Part shown: one piece after another, positions 1 through 6,070 of the stretch
Position numbering within the stretch: position 1 is the first letter of the stretch
Layout of the letters: each line of letters opens with the position of its first letter
DNA from: Syntrophales bacterium
GTDB lineage: Bacteria; Desulfobacterota; Syntrophia; Syntrophales; UBA2192
Direction of reading: 5' to 3'
DNA length: 6,154 nucleotides
Assembly: GCA_025454095.1 (NCBI GenBank)
Contig: JALOPC010000159.1
Coordinates: 1-6,154 of the forward strand
Made by a program: the position numbers and the translations under genes
The notes under the pieces: generated by a model
What the model saw: the letters and a program-made list of their open reading frames with translations, nothing else
Database searches by the model: none
Told to the model about the DNA's origin: nothing

Positions 1-947
1 TCGGCCAGCCGGTTGCAGGCCTGGCTGACCTCGAAGGTCAACTCGTCCGGATGGGCGAAGTGGATGCTCATCCAGAGAGGGTGGTAGCGTTTCAGGGTAT
101 GGCACAGGCTCGACGTGATCCGCTGGGGCAGCACGACGGGCACCTTCGTCCCGATCCGGATCAGCTCGACGTGGGGGATGGCCCGCAGCCTCGAGAGCAG
201 CCAGTCGAGGGCCTCGTCGGGAAGGGTCAGGGGGTCTCCGCCGGACAGCAGCACGTCGCGGACCGCCGGCGTGTTCTCGATGTACGCAATCGCCCGCTCC
301 CATCGCTCGCGGTCTGCATGGATCTCTTCGTGACGTCCGACCATGCGGGAGCGTGTGCAGTAGCGGCAGTGGGTGGAGCAGAACCCGGTCACGAGGAACA
401 GGACGCGGTCGGGGTACCGGTGAACAAGGCCCGGGACGGGGCTGTCGTGGTCTTCGCCGAGCGGATCGTCCGATTCGTCCAGGGAGCGCTCGAACTCGGC
501 CGTGACGGGAACGACCATCCTCCTCACGGACTGGTCGGGATCCATCGGATCAAGCAGGCTTGCGTAGTAGGGCGTGATGTTGAGCGGGATCGCCTCCCCG
601 CGGGCGCTGATCGCCTCTTCCTCCTCGTGCGAGAGCCAGAGAATGCGCGAGAGCATCTCGACGCCGGTGATCCGGTTGCGGACCTGCCAGCGCCAGTCGT
701 TCCAGTCCGCCGTGCTGGCATCGGGGAAGAATTGTTTCCGGAACGCTTGGGATCGGGGACTCGGTTTGCAGGCGCTCGCCCCCCGGGAGGGCATGATGAA
801 AACGCGACTCGTGATCGCTTTCGTGACGGGCGTCACGGGGGGAGCGGGAACAGTGCTTTGAATTAGCTCATCCAGAGCTAAACCGGTCATGCCGGTACGC
901 TGACCCGGAGGCTCCGCCTCCTGGCTCAGACAGACGTTTTCTTCCAT
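1..947 (-). CDS. kamA: Lysine 2,3-aminomutase family radical SAM enzyme (KamA-like), 3' end cut by window
   Basis: The first 315 codons of a KamA-family protein, running off the left edge. Characterised members use S-adenosylmethionine, a [4Fe-4S] cluster and pyridoxal phosphate to move the alpha-amino group of lysine (or glutamate in relatives) to the beta carbon; lysine 2,3-aminomutase feeds lysine fermentation or N-acetyl-beta-lysine synthesis. Visible in order: the DWNDWRWQVRNRI block from D81, ITPYYASLLDP, SPVPGLVHRYPDR (169-181), the radical SAM cluster motif C190-x3-C194-x2-C197 (CSTHCRYC), the SAM-binding GGDP at 236-239, and IGTKVPVVLPQRIT. The residues that fix PLP and select the substrate lie in the missing C-terminal part, so lysine versus glutamate 2,3-aminomutase cannot be decided. 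The ATG at 947 has GGGAGGA six bases upstream. That start gives about 65 residues before DWNDW that the clostridial enzyme lacks; internal ATGs (codons 20 and 52) have no comparable ribosome binding site. Its neighbours to the right are divergent. Confidence 0.93.
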   Translation of the reverse strand, partial: MEENVCLSQEAEPPGQRTGMTGLALDELIQSTVPAPPVTPVTKAITSRVFIMPSRGASACKPSPRSQAFRKQFFPDASTADWNDWRWQVRNRITGVEMLSRILWLSHEEEEAISARGEAIPLNITPYYASLLDPMDPDQSVRRMVVPVTAEFERSLDESDDPLGEDHDSPVPGLVHRYPDRVLFLVTGFCSTHCRYCTRSRMVGRHEEIHADRERWERAIAYIENTPAVRDVLLSGGDPLTLPDEALDWLLSRLRAIPHVELIRIGTKVPVVLPQRITSSLCHTLKRYHPLWMSIHFAHPDELTFEVSQACNRLA

Positions 948-953
948 CCGTTG

Positions 954-960
954 TCCTCCC
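954..960 (-). promoter_or_regulatory. Ribosome binding site of kamA (GGGAGGA)
   Basis: Read on the minus strand this is GGGAGGA, six bases before the ATG at 947. It is the strongest Shine-Dalgarno match in the kamA 5' region and is the reason for choosing the long N-terminus over internal ATG codons. Confidence 0.75.
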
Positions 961-973
961 GATGTATGTTCCT

Positions 974-1049
974 GACGATGAACCGTTCTCTGTCGCGCTT
1001 TCAAATGGCGTTCCTATCGTCGCTGTCGCTTCAGCGTGTTTTCATCGTC
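974..1049 (-). promoter_or_regulatory. Inverted-repeat leader structure upstream of kamA
   Basis: A 9-base perfect inverted repeat (TTCATCGTC at 1041-1049, GACGATGAA at 974-982) encloses a second hairpin (CGCTG at 1021-1025, CAGCG at 1032-1036, loop of 6). On the minus strand both would lie in the kamA 5' leader, with the outer stem closing about 13 bases upstream of the GGGAGGA ribosome binding site. I do not recognise a known riboswitch. It could be a cis-acting RNA, a binding site for a dimeric protein, or chance. Confidence 0.35.
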
Positions 1050-1095
1050 GGTCTGTCTGAAAAAGGACCTCAAAAAAGAGATCATGCTTGGTTCC

Positions 1096-1124
1096 TTTGT
1101 ACGGAAGAATATTTTAATGTCAAG
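1096..1124 (-). promoter_or_regulatory. Sigma-70-type promoter for kamA
   Basis: On the minus strand a perfect TTGACA -35 box (1124-1119) is followed after exactly 17 bases by TACAAA (1101-1096, 4 of 6 to TATAAT). The spacer is AT-rich (TTAAAATATT). Transcription would start near 1089 and give a leader of about 140 nt before kamA. This is the best promoter match in the divergent gap. The match is seen directly; its activity is inferred. Confidence 0.6.
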
Positions 1125-1274
1125 CGTTTTCTGCAAAAAATGGCCGTTTTTTACAAAATTTTTCCATTGAAAATCCGCGCACATCAGGCGGCACTGCAAA
1201 ATGCTTGCCACGAGACGCTTTCGCGGCACCCCGGTCGCCATGATCGGTCCTCATGGGACATCCGTCGACAACGA

Positions 1275-1361
1275 GGCTTGAAAAGCCCGCTGTCAGGCCG
1301 TTTCACGTTACCCGCCCGGAGATCCGCCGAGACGGGCGATCGAGGCTGCGGGCTTGCCTTT
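1275..1361 (+). other. Inverted-repeat cluster ending in a T run (possible attenuator or small-RNA terminator)
   Basis: AAGCCCGC (1283-1290) can pair with GCGGGCTT (1348-1355), an 8-base perfect match followed by GCCTTTTT. The same AAGCC can pair locally with GGCTT (1275-1279, loop GAA). Inside the large loop CGCCCG and CGGGCG (about 1313-1337) form a further stem. Mutually exclusive pairings next to a T run are the layout of an attenuator, but the loop is long and no upstream plus-strand promoter is clear. Chance in GC-rich DNA is a real alternative. Confidence 0.25.
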
Positions 1362-1382
1362 TTGAGTCTCATCGGATAGATT
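1354..1382 (+). promoter_or_regulatory. Candidate promoter of the right-hand operon
   Basis: TTGCCT (1354-1359, 4 of 6 to TTGACA), a 17-base spacer, then TAGATT (1377-1382, 4 of 6 to TATAAT). A start near 1389 would leave a leader of about 25 bases before the ATG at 1415. The position suits the operon, but the boxes are weak and the -35 box overlaps the preceding inverted-repeat arm. Confidence 0.35.
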
Positions 1383-1398
1383 ATCGCAGAATTTTGAC

Positions 1399-1406
1399 GG
1401 GAGGAA
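1399..1406 (+). promoter_or_regulatory. Ribosome binding site (GGGAGGAA) of the 70-aa Cys-rich gene
   Basis: GGGAGGAA lies eight bases before the ATG at 1415. It selects this start over an in-frame upstream ATG at 1253, whose extra codons look non-coding and which has no such site. It makes the small protein very likely to be translated. Confidence 0.75.
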
Positions 1407-1414
1407 ACCATCCC

Positions 1415-1627
1415 ATGATCGTCACCGACGGCACGCAACGCTGCCAGGTCTGCGGAAAGAACATGTCCCTGGTCCTTTGCGACGGCTGCTCCATCCACCT
1501 CTGCGGGGAATGCCGCCGCTGGGACCTCTGGGGCTACGGCTGCGGCCACGTCGATTCGAAGTCCTTCTGCGCCCGGTGCTACGCGAACCCCACCATCAAT
1601 CCCTACGGCGCCGACCACGGAGAGTGA
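1415..1627 (+). CDS. Small cysteine-rich, probably zinc-binding protein (70 aa)
   Basis: I do not recognise a named family. The 70-residue product holds nine cysteines and several histidines in ordered pairs: C10-x2-C13, C22-x2-C25, H28, C30-x2-C33, C43, H45, C52-x2-C55. Such spacing suits two interleaved zinc sites, as in B-box, RING or double zinc-ribbon folds; the fold is inferred from spacing alone. There is no signal peptide or membrane segment, so it is probably cytoplasmic. The start has a strong ribosome binding site (GGGAGGAA). Its TGA shares its last base with the ATG of the radical SAM gene, so the two are probably translationally coupled and may act together. The cysteines could instead hold an iron-sulfur cluster, since the partner is an Fe-S enzyme, but the regular CxxC pairs favour zinc. 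It is the first gene of the plus-strand operon. Confidence 0.8.
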   Translation: MIVTDGTQRCQVCGKNMSLVLCDGCSIHLCGECRRWDLWGYGCGHVDSKSFCARCYANPTINPYGADHGE

Positions 1628-2502
1628 TGAAGTACGAAGGCGACATCATCCGCCCGCCCAGCGAGGCGTACAGCCTGCTGCTCCAGGTCACCGTCGGCTG
1701 TTCGCACAACCGGTGCACGTTCTGCCCAAGTTTCAAGGGCAAGCGCTTCCGGATCAAGAGCCTCGACGAGATCGTGGAAGATCTCGAGTACGCCTCCCGG
1801 CGTTTCCGGCGGGTCGACCGGCTCTTTCTCTGCGACGGCGACGCCCTCATCATCCCGCAGCAGCGCCTGATCGCAATTCTGGACGCGATCCGCACCCATC
1901 TGCCCGGGGTGGGCCGCATCGGGACCTACGCCAACGCGAAGAGCATCCGGAAAAAGTCCGTCGAAGAGCTCTCCGAACTCAGGGAGCGGGGGCTCGGGAT
2001 CGTCTACCTGGGCATCGAGTCCGGCAACGAGGAGGTCCTCGCCCGGATCCGCAAGGGGGCCACCTGCGAGCAGATCGTCGAGGCTGCGCGGCGGGTCAAG
2101 GAGGCGGGGATCACGCTTTCCGTCACCGTTCTGCTCGGCATCGGAGGGGTCGCGATGAGCGCGGCGCACGCCCGCGACACGGCGCGCATCCTCACCGACG
2201 TGGACCCGGACTTCGCCGGGGTGCTGACCGTGATGCTCGCGCCGGGCACAGCCCTGCACGAGGAGGCGCGCTCGGGGGCTTTCGTCCTGCCGGGGACCTT
2301 CGCGCTGCTCGAGGAACTGGGCATCATCGTTTCGGGGGCCCGCTTCAGCAACTGCTTCTTCACCGCCAATCACGCCTCGAACTACCTCCCCATCCGGGCC
2401 CGGATGCCCCGGGACCGGGAAAAGGTCCTTCGCCTCATCGACGACGTCGTCCGGCGAAGCGACGCCTCCCTGCTGCGACCCGAATCGATGCGGGGTCTGT
2501 AA
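1627..2502 (+). CDS. Radical SAM protein, COG1032 / Elp3-like class, function unknown (291 aa)
   Basis: A radical SAM enzyme: it should bind a [4Fe-4S] cluster and cleave S-adenosylmethionine to start radical chemistry. The cluster motif is near the N-terminus, C25-x4-C30-x2-C33 (GCSHNRCTFC); four residues rather than three separate the first two cysteines, a spacing known from Elp3-type enzymes. A segment FLCDGDALI (strand 2 region) corresponds to the usual GGE-like site, and GIVYLGIESGNEEVL is the conserved later strand of this superfamily. There is no B12-binding domain, TRAM domain or C-terminal Fe-S extension, so it is a minimal form of the family. The substrate cannot be told from sequence. 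The ATG overlaps the stop of the preceding gene (TGATG), and GGAG lies just upstream within that gene. Its TAA abuts the ATG of the CBS-domain gene. Many relatives are loosely annotated as coproporphyrinogen oxidase-like; I see no support for that here. Confidence 0.9.
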   Translation: MKYEGDIIRPPSEAYSLLLQVTVGCSHNRCTFCPSFKGKRFRIKSLDEIVEDLEYASRRFRRVDRLFLCDGDALIIPQQRLIAILDAIRTHLPGVGRIGTYANAKSIRKKSVEELSELRERGLGIVYLGIESGNEEVLARIRKGATCEQIVEAARRVKEAGITLSVTVLLGIGGVAMSAAHARDTARILTDVDPDFAGVLTVMLAPGTALHEEARSGAFVLPGTFALLEELGIIVSGARFSNCFFTANHASNYLPIRARMPRDREKVLRLIDDVVRRSDASLLRPESMRGL

Positions 2503-3360
2503 ATGAGCCGACCTTCCGTTTTCAGCAACGTGCGGGCGCGCCTGAAGTCCCTTTTCGCCGGCGGGAAGGAAATGGAACAGTCCCGCCTGGAAGAGGAAAT
2601 CCAGTCCATCATCGACGAGGGGGAGGAAAGGGGCCTGATCGACGAGAAGTCGGGCGAGATGATCCAGAGCATCCTGGAATTCCGCGACACCGTGGCCCGG
2701 GAGGTGATGATCCCCCGCACGGAAATCGTGGCCGTCCCGAGCGACGCCCCCATCGCGGACATCATCGAGCAGGTCAACCGGCACGGGTACACCCGGATGC
2801 CCGTCTACGAGGGCAGCGTGGACAACATCATCGGCATCCTGAACGTCAAGGACCTGATCCGCCTGTGGTCCCGGCCCGTCGGGGAGGCGGATCTCAAGCC
2901 GCTGCTGAGAAAGCCCTACTTCATCCCCGAGACGAAGAACATGCACCTGCTGCTGCACGAGCTCAAGGACCAGCGGCAGCACATGGCGATCGTGATCGAC
3001 GAGTACGGCGGGACGGCGGGTCTCGTGACCCTCGAGGACCTCATCGAGGAGATCGTCGGCGAGATCCGCGACGAACACGACGCCGAGGAAGCGGATTACG
3101 TCGAGTTGCCCGACGGCAGCATCCTGGTGGACAGCCGCGTCGAAATCGAGAAACTCGAGGAGCGCTTCGGCGTATCGATCCCGGAGGGAAACTACGAGAC
3201 CCTTGCGGGGTTTATCCTGAGCCAGATCCGGAAAATCCCCATCGCCGGCGACATCGTCCGACACGGGGATCTCGAAATGACGATCGCAACGGCCGACGAG
3301 CGAAGCATCAAGAAAGTCAAGATCCGCAAGACGGGAGAGACGCCGCCATTACATCTCTAA
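2503..3360 (+). CDS. corC: CorC/YbeX-type CBS-domain protein (285 aa)
   Basis: A cytoplasmic CBS-pair protein of the HlyC/CorC family without the N-terminal DUF21 membrane domain, as in E. coli CorC (YbeX), which has a similar length. Domains in order: a charged N-terminal helix region (about 20-68), the family linker VMIPRTEI (68-75), CBS 1 (about 72-122, with [10 protein letters not shown]), CBS 2 (about 138-192, with the signature [20 protein letters not shown]), and the C-terminal transporter-associated CorC_HlyC domain (about 200-277). CorC has been linked to magnesium and cobalt efflux and, in E. coli, YbeX to ribosome maturation; the precise role is unsettled. The ATG directly follows the previous stop, with only a weak GGGG upstream, so translation is probably coupled. 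Its 3' end overlaps the probable lnt start by 13 bases. The corC-lnt order matches E. coli and supports the name. Confidence 0.92.
   Translation: MSRPSVFSNVRARLKSLFAGGKEMEQSRLEEEIQSIIDEGEERGLIDEKSGEMIQSILEFRDTVAREVMIPRTEIVAVPSDAPIADIIEQVNRHGYTRMPVYEGSVDNIIGILNVKDLIRLWSRPVGEADLKPLLRKPYFIPETKNMHLLLHELKDQRQHMAIVIDEYGGTAGLVTLEDLIEEIVGEIRDEHDAEEADYVELPDGSILVDSRVEIEKLEERFGVSIPEGNYETLAGFILSQIRKIPIAGDIVRHGDLEMTIATADERSIKKVKIRKTGETPPLHL
3333..3350 (+). promoter_or_regulatory. Ribosome binding site and ATT start candidate for lnt
   Basis: GGGAGAG (3333-3339) lies eight bases before an in-frame ATT (3348-3350). No ATG, GTG or TTG occurs in the lnt frame nearby: the first is a GTG at 3450, inside the first membrane segment, with no ribosome binding site. 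AUU is a rare but genuine bacterial start, known for infC. The alternative is that a base error has destroyed a normal start. Confidence 0.4.
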
Positions 3361-4848
3361 CAAGAACCGGAACGCGTGCGGAGTCTGCTGGACGTGCAGG
3401 CCTTGGCCCGACATCGGCGGGGCTGGCCGTCCTGTCGGGGATTCTCCTGGTGCTGTCCTTCCCGAAGTTCGGGCACGGGGCTGTCGCCTGGGCGGCCCTG
3501 ATCCCGCTGCTCATCGCCGTGCGGTCCCTTCCCGTCACGCCGGCCATCGTCGCAGGGATTCTCGCGGGCTTCGTACAGCACGTAGGCCTGCTGTACTGGG
3601 TGACCCACGTGGTCGTGCACTACGGAAAGATGCACGTGGCGCTGGGCATTCCCGTGATGATGCTCCTGGCACTCTACCTGAGCCTCTACACGGGGCTCTT
3701 CGCCGGGGGAATCGTTCTGTTCCGGAACCGCGGAATCCCCGTTGTCGCGTCTGCCCCGCTGGTCTGGACGGTTCTCGAGTACGCCAAGTCGATGCTGCTC
3801 ACGGGCTTCCCCTGGGAGAACCTGGCCCACTCCCAGTACCTCCACCTGCCCCTCATCCAACTGTCCGATATCACGGGCAGCTACGGGGTGAGTTTTCTCA
3901 TCGTGCTCGTCAACGGCGCCCTTGCCGCCACGATCGGCACGGGCAGGGAAGGCCTCCGCAAGGCCCTCGCAGGGCTCGCCGCCGCGGGGCTGCTCGTCGC
4001 CCTGTCGGCGGGATACGGCGTGTGGCGGATGGCGGACGTAACCGCGCGGTTCGACCCGGTTCCCGAACGGCAGGTGGCGCTCATCCAGGGGAACATCGAC
4101 CAGAGCATCAAGTGGGACCCGTCGTTCCAGAAGGAGACCCTGCGGATCTACCGGGACCTCTCCCTCAAGGCCGCCGGGCAGGGAGTCCGGTTCGTGATCT
4201 GGCCCGAAACGGCGACGCCCTTCATGTTCCAGAACCGCGACGAGCTCCACGACGCCGTCGTCGGCGTCGCGAAGGAGACCGGGGCGTGGCTGCTGTTCGG
4301 CACGCCCAGCTACACGCGGCACGAGGGGACGCTTCGATTCCGGAACAGCGCCGTCGTGCTCTCGCCCGAGGGCGAGATTGCCGGATCGTACAGCAAGGTC
4401 CACCTCGTTCCCTACGGCGAGTACGTGCCGCTGAGGCCGCTGTTCCCCTTCATCGAGAAACTGGCCGTCGGTGTGGGCGACTTCCTCGCCGGGGAAGGAT
4501 TCGAGCCCGTAGACGCCGCGGAGGCCCGCGTCGGGTTCCTGATCTGCTACGAGGGGATCTTTCCCGAAATCGGGCGCGCCTACGGTCGCAGCGGGGCGTC
4601 GCTGCTCGTCAACGTCACGAACGACGCCTGGTTTGGCACGACCTCTGCACCGTTTCAGCACCTGTCCATGACGGTGTTCAGGGCCGTGGAAACCCGCGCA
4701 CCTGACGGCTCCCGTGAAGATCCATCGAATCGGGACCGTTTACACGCAAACCGGCGACTGGTTCGTCTTTACGTGCCTGATCGCCCTGCTTGTGCTATTC
4801 TACAAACCGGGAGGAACGAGACCATGGTTGAAGAAATCCAGGACATGA
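3348..4848 (+). pseudogene. lnt: Apolipoprotein N-acyltransferase, disrupted by internal deletion and frameshift
   Basis: Lnt is an inner-membrane enzyme that adds the third acyl chain to the N-terminal cysteine of lipoproteins. Counting from ATT 3348, hydrophobic segments fill residues about 24-210 (including SFPKFG, PLVWTVLEY and GFPWENLAHSQY). The nitrilase-type domain starts near 242 (QVALIQGNIDQSIKWDP). The catalytic triad is present: E287 (WPETATPF), K350 (SKVHLVPYGEYVP) and C400 (ICYEGIFPE), matching E. coli E267, K335 and C387. NVTNDAWFGTTSAPFQHL is normal up to FRAVETRA (ends 4700). The next conserved block (PLVRAANTGIS...G type, about 30-35 residues) is absent, and the family-typical end (TAPVKIHRIGTVYTQTGDWF, then a membrane segment) follows in the +1 frame to TGA 4846-4848. 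The deletion length would be 2 modulo 3. As written, the original frame instead runs to 4895 with an unrelated tail. This is a recent pseudogene or a sequencing or assembly deletion; the family call is firm. Confidence 0.8.
4809..4816 (+). promoter_or_regulatory. Ribosome binding site of prfB (GGGAGGAA)
   Basis: GGGAGGAA ends seven bases before the ATG at 4824 and lies within the last codons of lnt. It fixes the prfB start upstream of the frameshift site and argues against the in-frame ATG at 4867, which has no comparable site and would remove the conserved frameshift module. Confidence 0.8.
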
Positions 4849-5931
4849 TGACGGACCTCAGGAAGCGTGCGGAAAACCTCCGAGGTTGTCTTTGACATCG
4901 AGGGACTGAAAAGGAAACTGGCCGATCTGGAGAAGGAAACGGCCAAGGCGAACCTGTGGGACGACCCGGAGCGTGCGAAGGAGGTCCTGCGGGAGAAGAA
5001 CCGCGTCGAATCCGTTCTGAAGACCTGGTCGGGAATCGACGGGGAGCTCAAGGACCTCGACGTCCTCTTCGAACTGGCCCGCGAGGCCCAGGACGAAGCG
5101 ACCCTCGAGGAAGTCAAAGGCGAGCTCGATCATCTCGCATCGGCCGTGCGGGGCGAGGAAATCCGGCGCATGCTGGGCAGGGATGAGGACCGGCTGAACG
5201 CCATCCTCACCATCCATGCCGGAGCAGGGGGTACGGAGGCCCAGGACTGGGCGGAGATCCTCCTGCGCATGTACCTCCGGTGGGCGGAAAAACGGAGCTT
5301 CAAGACCCAGATCCTGGACTTCCAGCCCGGAGAAGAGGCGGGACTCAAGAGCGCAACGGTGGAGGTGGAAGGGGAGTACGCCTTCGGCTATGCCAAGGCT
5401 GAATCGGGGATACACCGCCTCGTCCGGATCTCGCCCTTCGATGCCGCCGCAAGACGCCACACCTCCTTTGCCTCGGTCTTCGTATACCCCGAGGTGGGGG
5501 ACGAAATCGTCATCGACATCGACGAGAAGGACCTGAAGATCGACACCTACCGGTCCTCGGGGAAGGGCGGCCAGCACGTCAACAAGACGGACTCCGCCGT
5601 GCGGATCACCCACCTGCCCACGGGGATCGTCGTGCAGTGTCAGAACGAGCGGTCGCAGCACAAGAACAAGGCCATGGCCCTGAAGGTGCTCCGATCCAGG
5701 CTCTACGAGATCAAGCTCCAGGAACAGAGCGCCAAGATGGACGAGCTGCACAAGACCAAGAAGGACATCGCCTGGGGAAGCCAGATCCGCTCGTACGTTC
5801 TCCACCCTTACAAGATGATCAAGGACCACCGGACGAACCTCGAGGTGGGGAACGTCCAGAAGGTCCTCGACGGGGATCTCGACGAGTTCATCGAAACCTA
5901 CCTGATCGGCGCGGCGCAGCCGGCATCGTGA
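4824..5931 (+). CDS. prfB: Peptide chain release factor 2 with programmed +1 frameshift (368 aa)
   Basis: RF2 recognises UGA and UAA stop codons in the ribosomal A site and triggers peptide release. The product is made from 4824-4892 (23 codons, ending in LRGCL) and 4894-5931 (345 codons, starting DIEGLKRKL), with T4893 skipped. The total of 368 aa compares with 365 in E. coli RF2, where the same junction reads LRGYL-DYD. Visible motifs: a helical N-terminal domain, the codon-reading tripeptide S203-P204-F205, the peptidyl-hydrolysis motif G248-G249-Q250 ([11 protein letters not shown]), [11 protein letters not shown], and [13 protein letters not shown] near the end. Expression is autoregulated: the UGA at codon 24 is read as stop when RF2 is plentiful and shifted past when it is scarce. 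The start overlaps the end of the disrupted lnt, and the two are probably cotranscribed. Automated calling would probably start it at the ATG 4867 and lose the true N-terminus. Confidence 0.96.
4882..4896 (+). promoter_or_regulatory. prfB programmed +1 frameshift site
   Basis: The slip sequence CTT TGA C (4890-4896) holds the zero-frame UGA stop at 4893-4895. GAGGT (4882-4886), complementary to the 16S rRNA anti-Shine-Dalgarno, lies three bases before CTT, the same arrangement as in E. coli. Slippage of the P-site leucyl-tRNA from CUU to UUU puts translation in the frame of the rest of RF2. Confidence 0.93.
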
Positions 5932-6070
5932 AGATGACCCGGAAATTGCATGGGCATTTCTCTTGCATGATCGGCTGGGGAATTCCCCGTTGACAGTCGC
6001 GGACATTGTCTGTAATAAGCCGTAAGGGTTGAGCTCGTGGAAACGGGACAGCCTTGAAAGGATTACGCGA
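5932..6070 (+). other. Gap between prfB and the lipoprotein gene
   Basis: This 139-base gap holds a perfect palindrome GGGGAATTCCCC (5977-5988), two copies of TTGCATG (5946-5952 and 5963-5969) and a promoter. The palindrome is not followed by a T run, so I see no clear intrinsic terminator for prfB. Confidence 0.5.
5990..6018 (+). promoter_or_regulatory. Promoter for the lipoprotein gene
   Basis: A perfect TTGACA (5990-5995) is followed by TGTAAT (6011-6016, 5 of 6, 15-base spacer) or TAATAA (6013-6018, 17-base spacer). Transcription would start near 6025, about 45 bases before the ATG at 6071. The lipoprotein gene is thus probably its own transcription unit rather than the tail of the prfB operon. 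Confidence 0.6.

Larger units (their letters stand above)
948..1414. other. Divergent intergenic region between kamA and the right-hand operon
   Basis: This 467-base gap separates two divergent transcription units. It contains an AT-rich core (about 1040-1170, many A and T runs) unlike the GC-rich genes around it. In it I see the kamA promoter and leader, an inverted-repeat cluster with a T run (1275-1361), a weak plus-strand promoter candidate (1354-1382) and the ribosome binding site of the next gene. Several open frames cross it, but none has a convincing start, domain or codon pattern. Confidence 0.7.

Noticed and set aside
51..866. Plus-strand open frame opposite kamA
   Set aside because: The minus strand encodes an unmistakable KamA protein; the plus-strand translation is a composition artefact.
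951..1379. Plus-strand 142-codon open frame in the divergent gap
   Set aside because: It crosses the kamA promoter and AT-rich core, lacks a ribosome binding site and shows no domain.
1253..1414. Longer N-terminus for the 70-aa Cys-rich protein from ATG 1253
   Set aside because: The extra codons overlap the inverted-repeat cluster and promoter candidate and look non-coding; the strong ribosome binding site is at 1399-1406.
1603..3264. Long minus-strand open frame opposite the radical SAM and CBS genes
   Set aside because: It is the antisense shadow of two genes with clear family motifs; its translation is low-complexity, rich in Asp, Gly, Val and Leu, and shows no domain. High GC content removes stops from the opposite strand.
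3357..4661. Minus-strand open frame opposite lnt
   Set aside because: Shadow of the lnt coding sequence, with skewed composition and no domain.
4867..5931. prfB starting at ATG 4867
   Set aside because: This start would bypass the conserved frameshift site and has no good ribosome binding site; ATG 4824 with GGGAGGAA gives the usual RF2 N-terminus.
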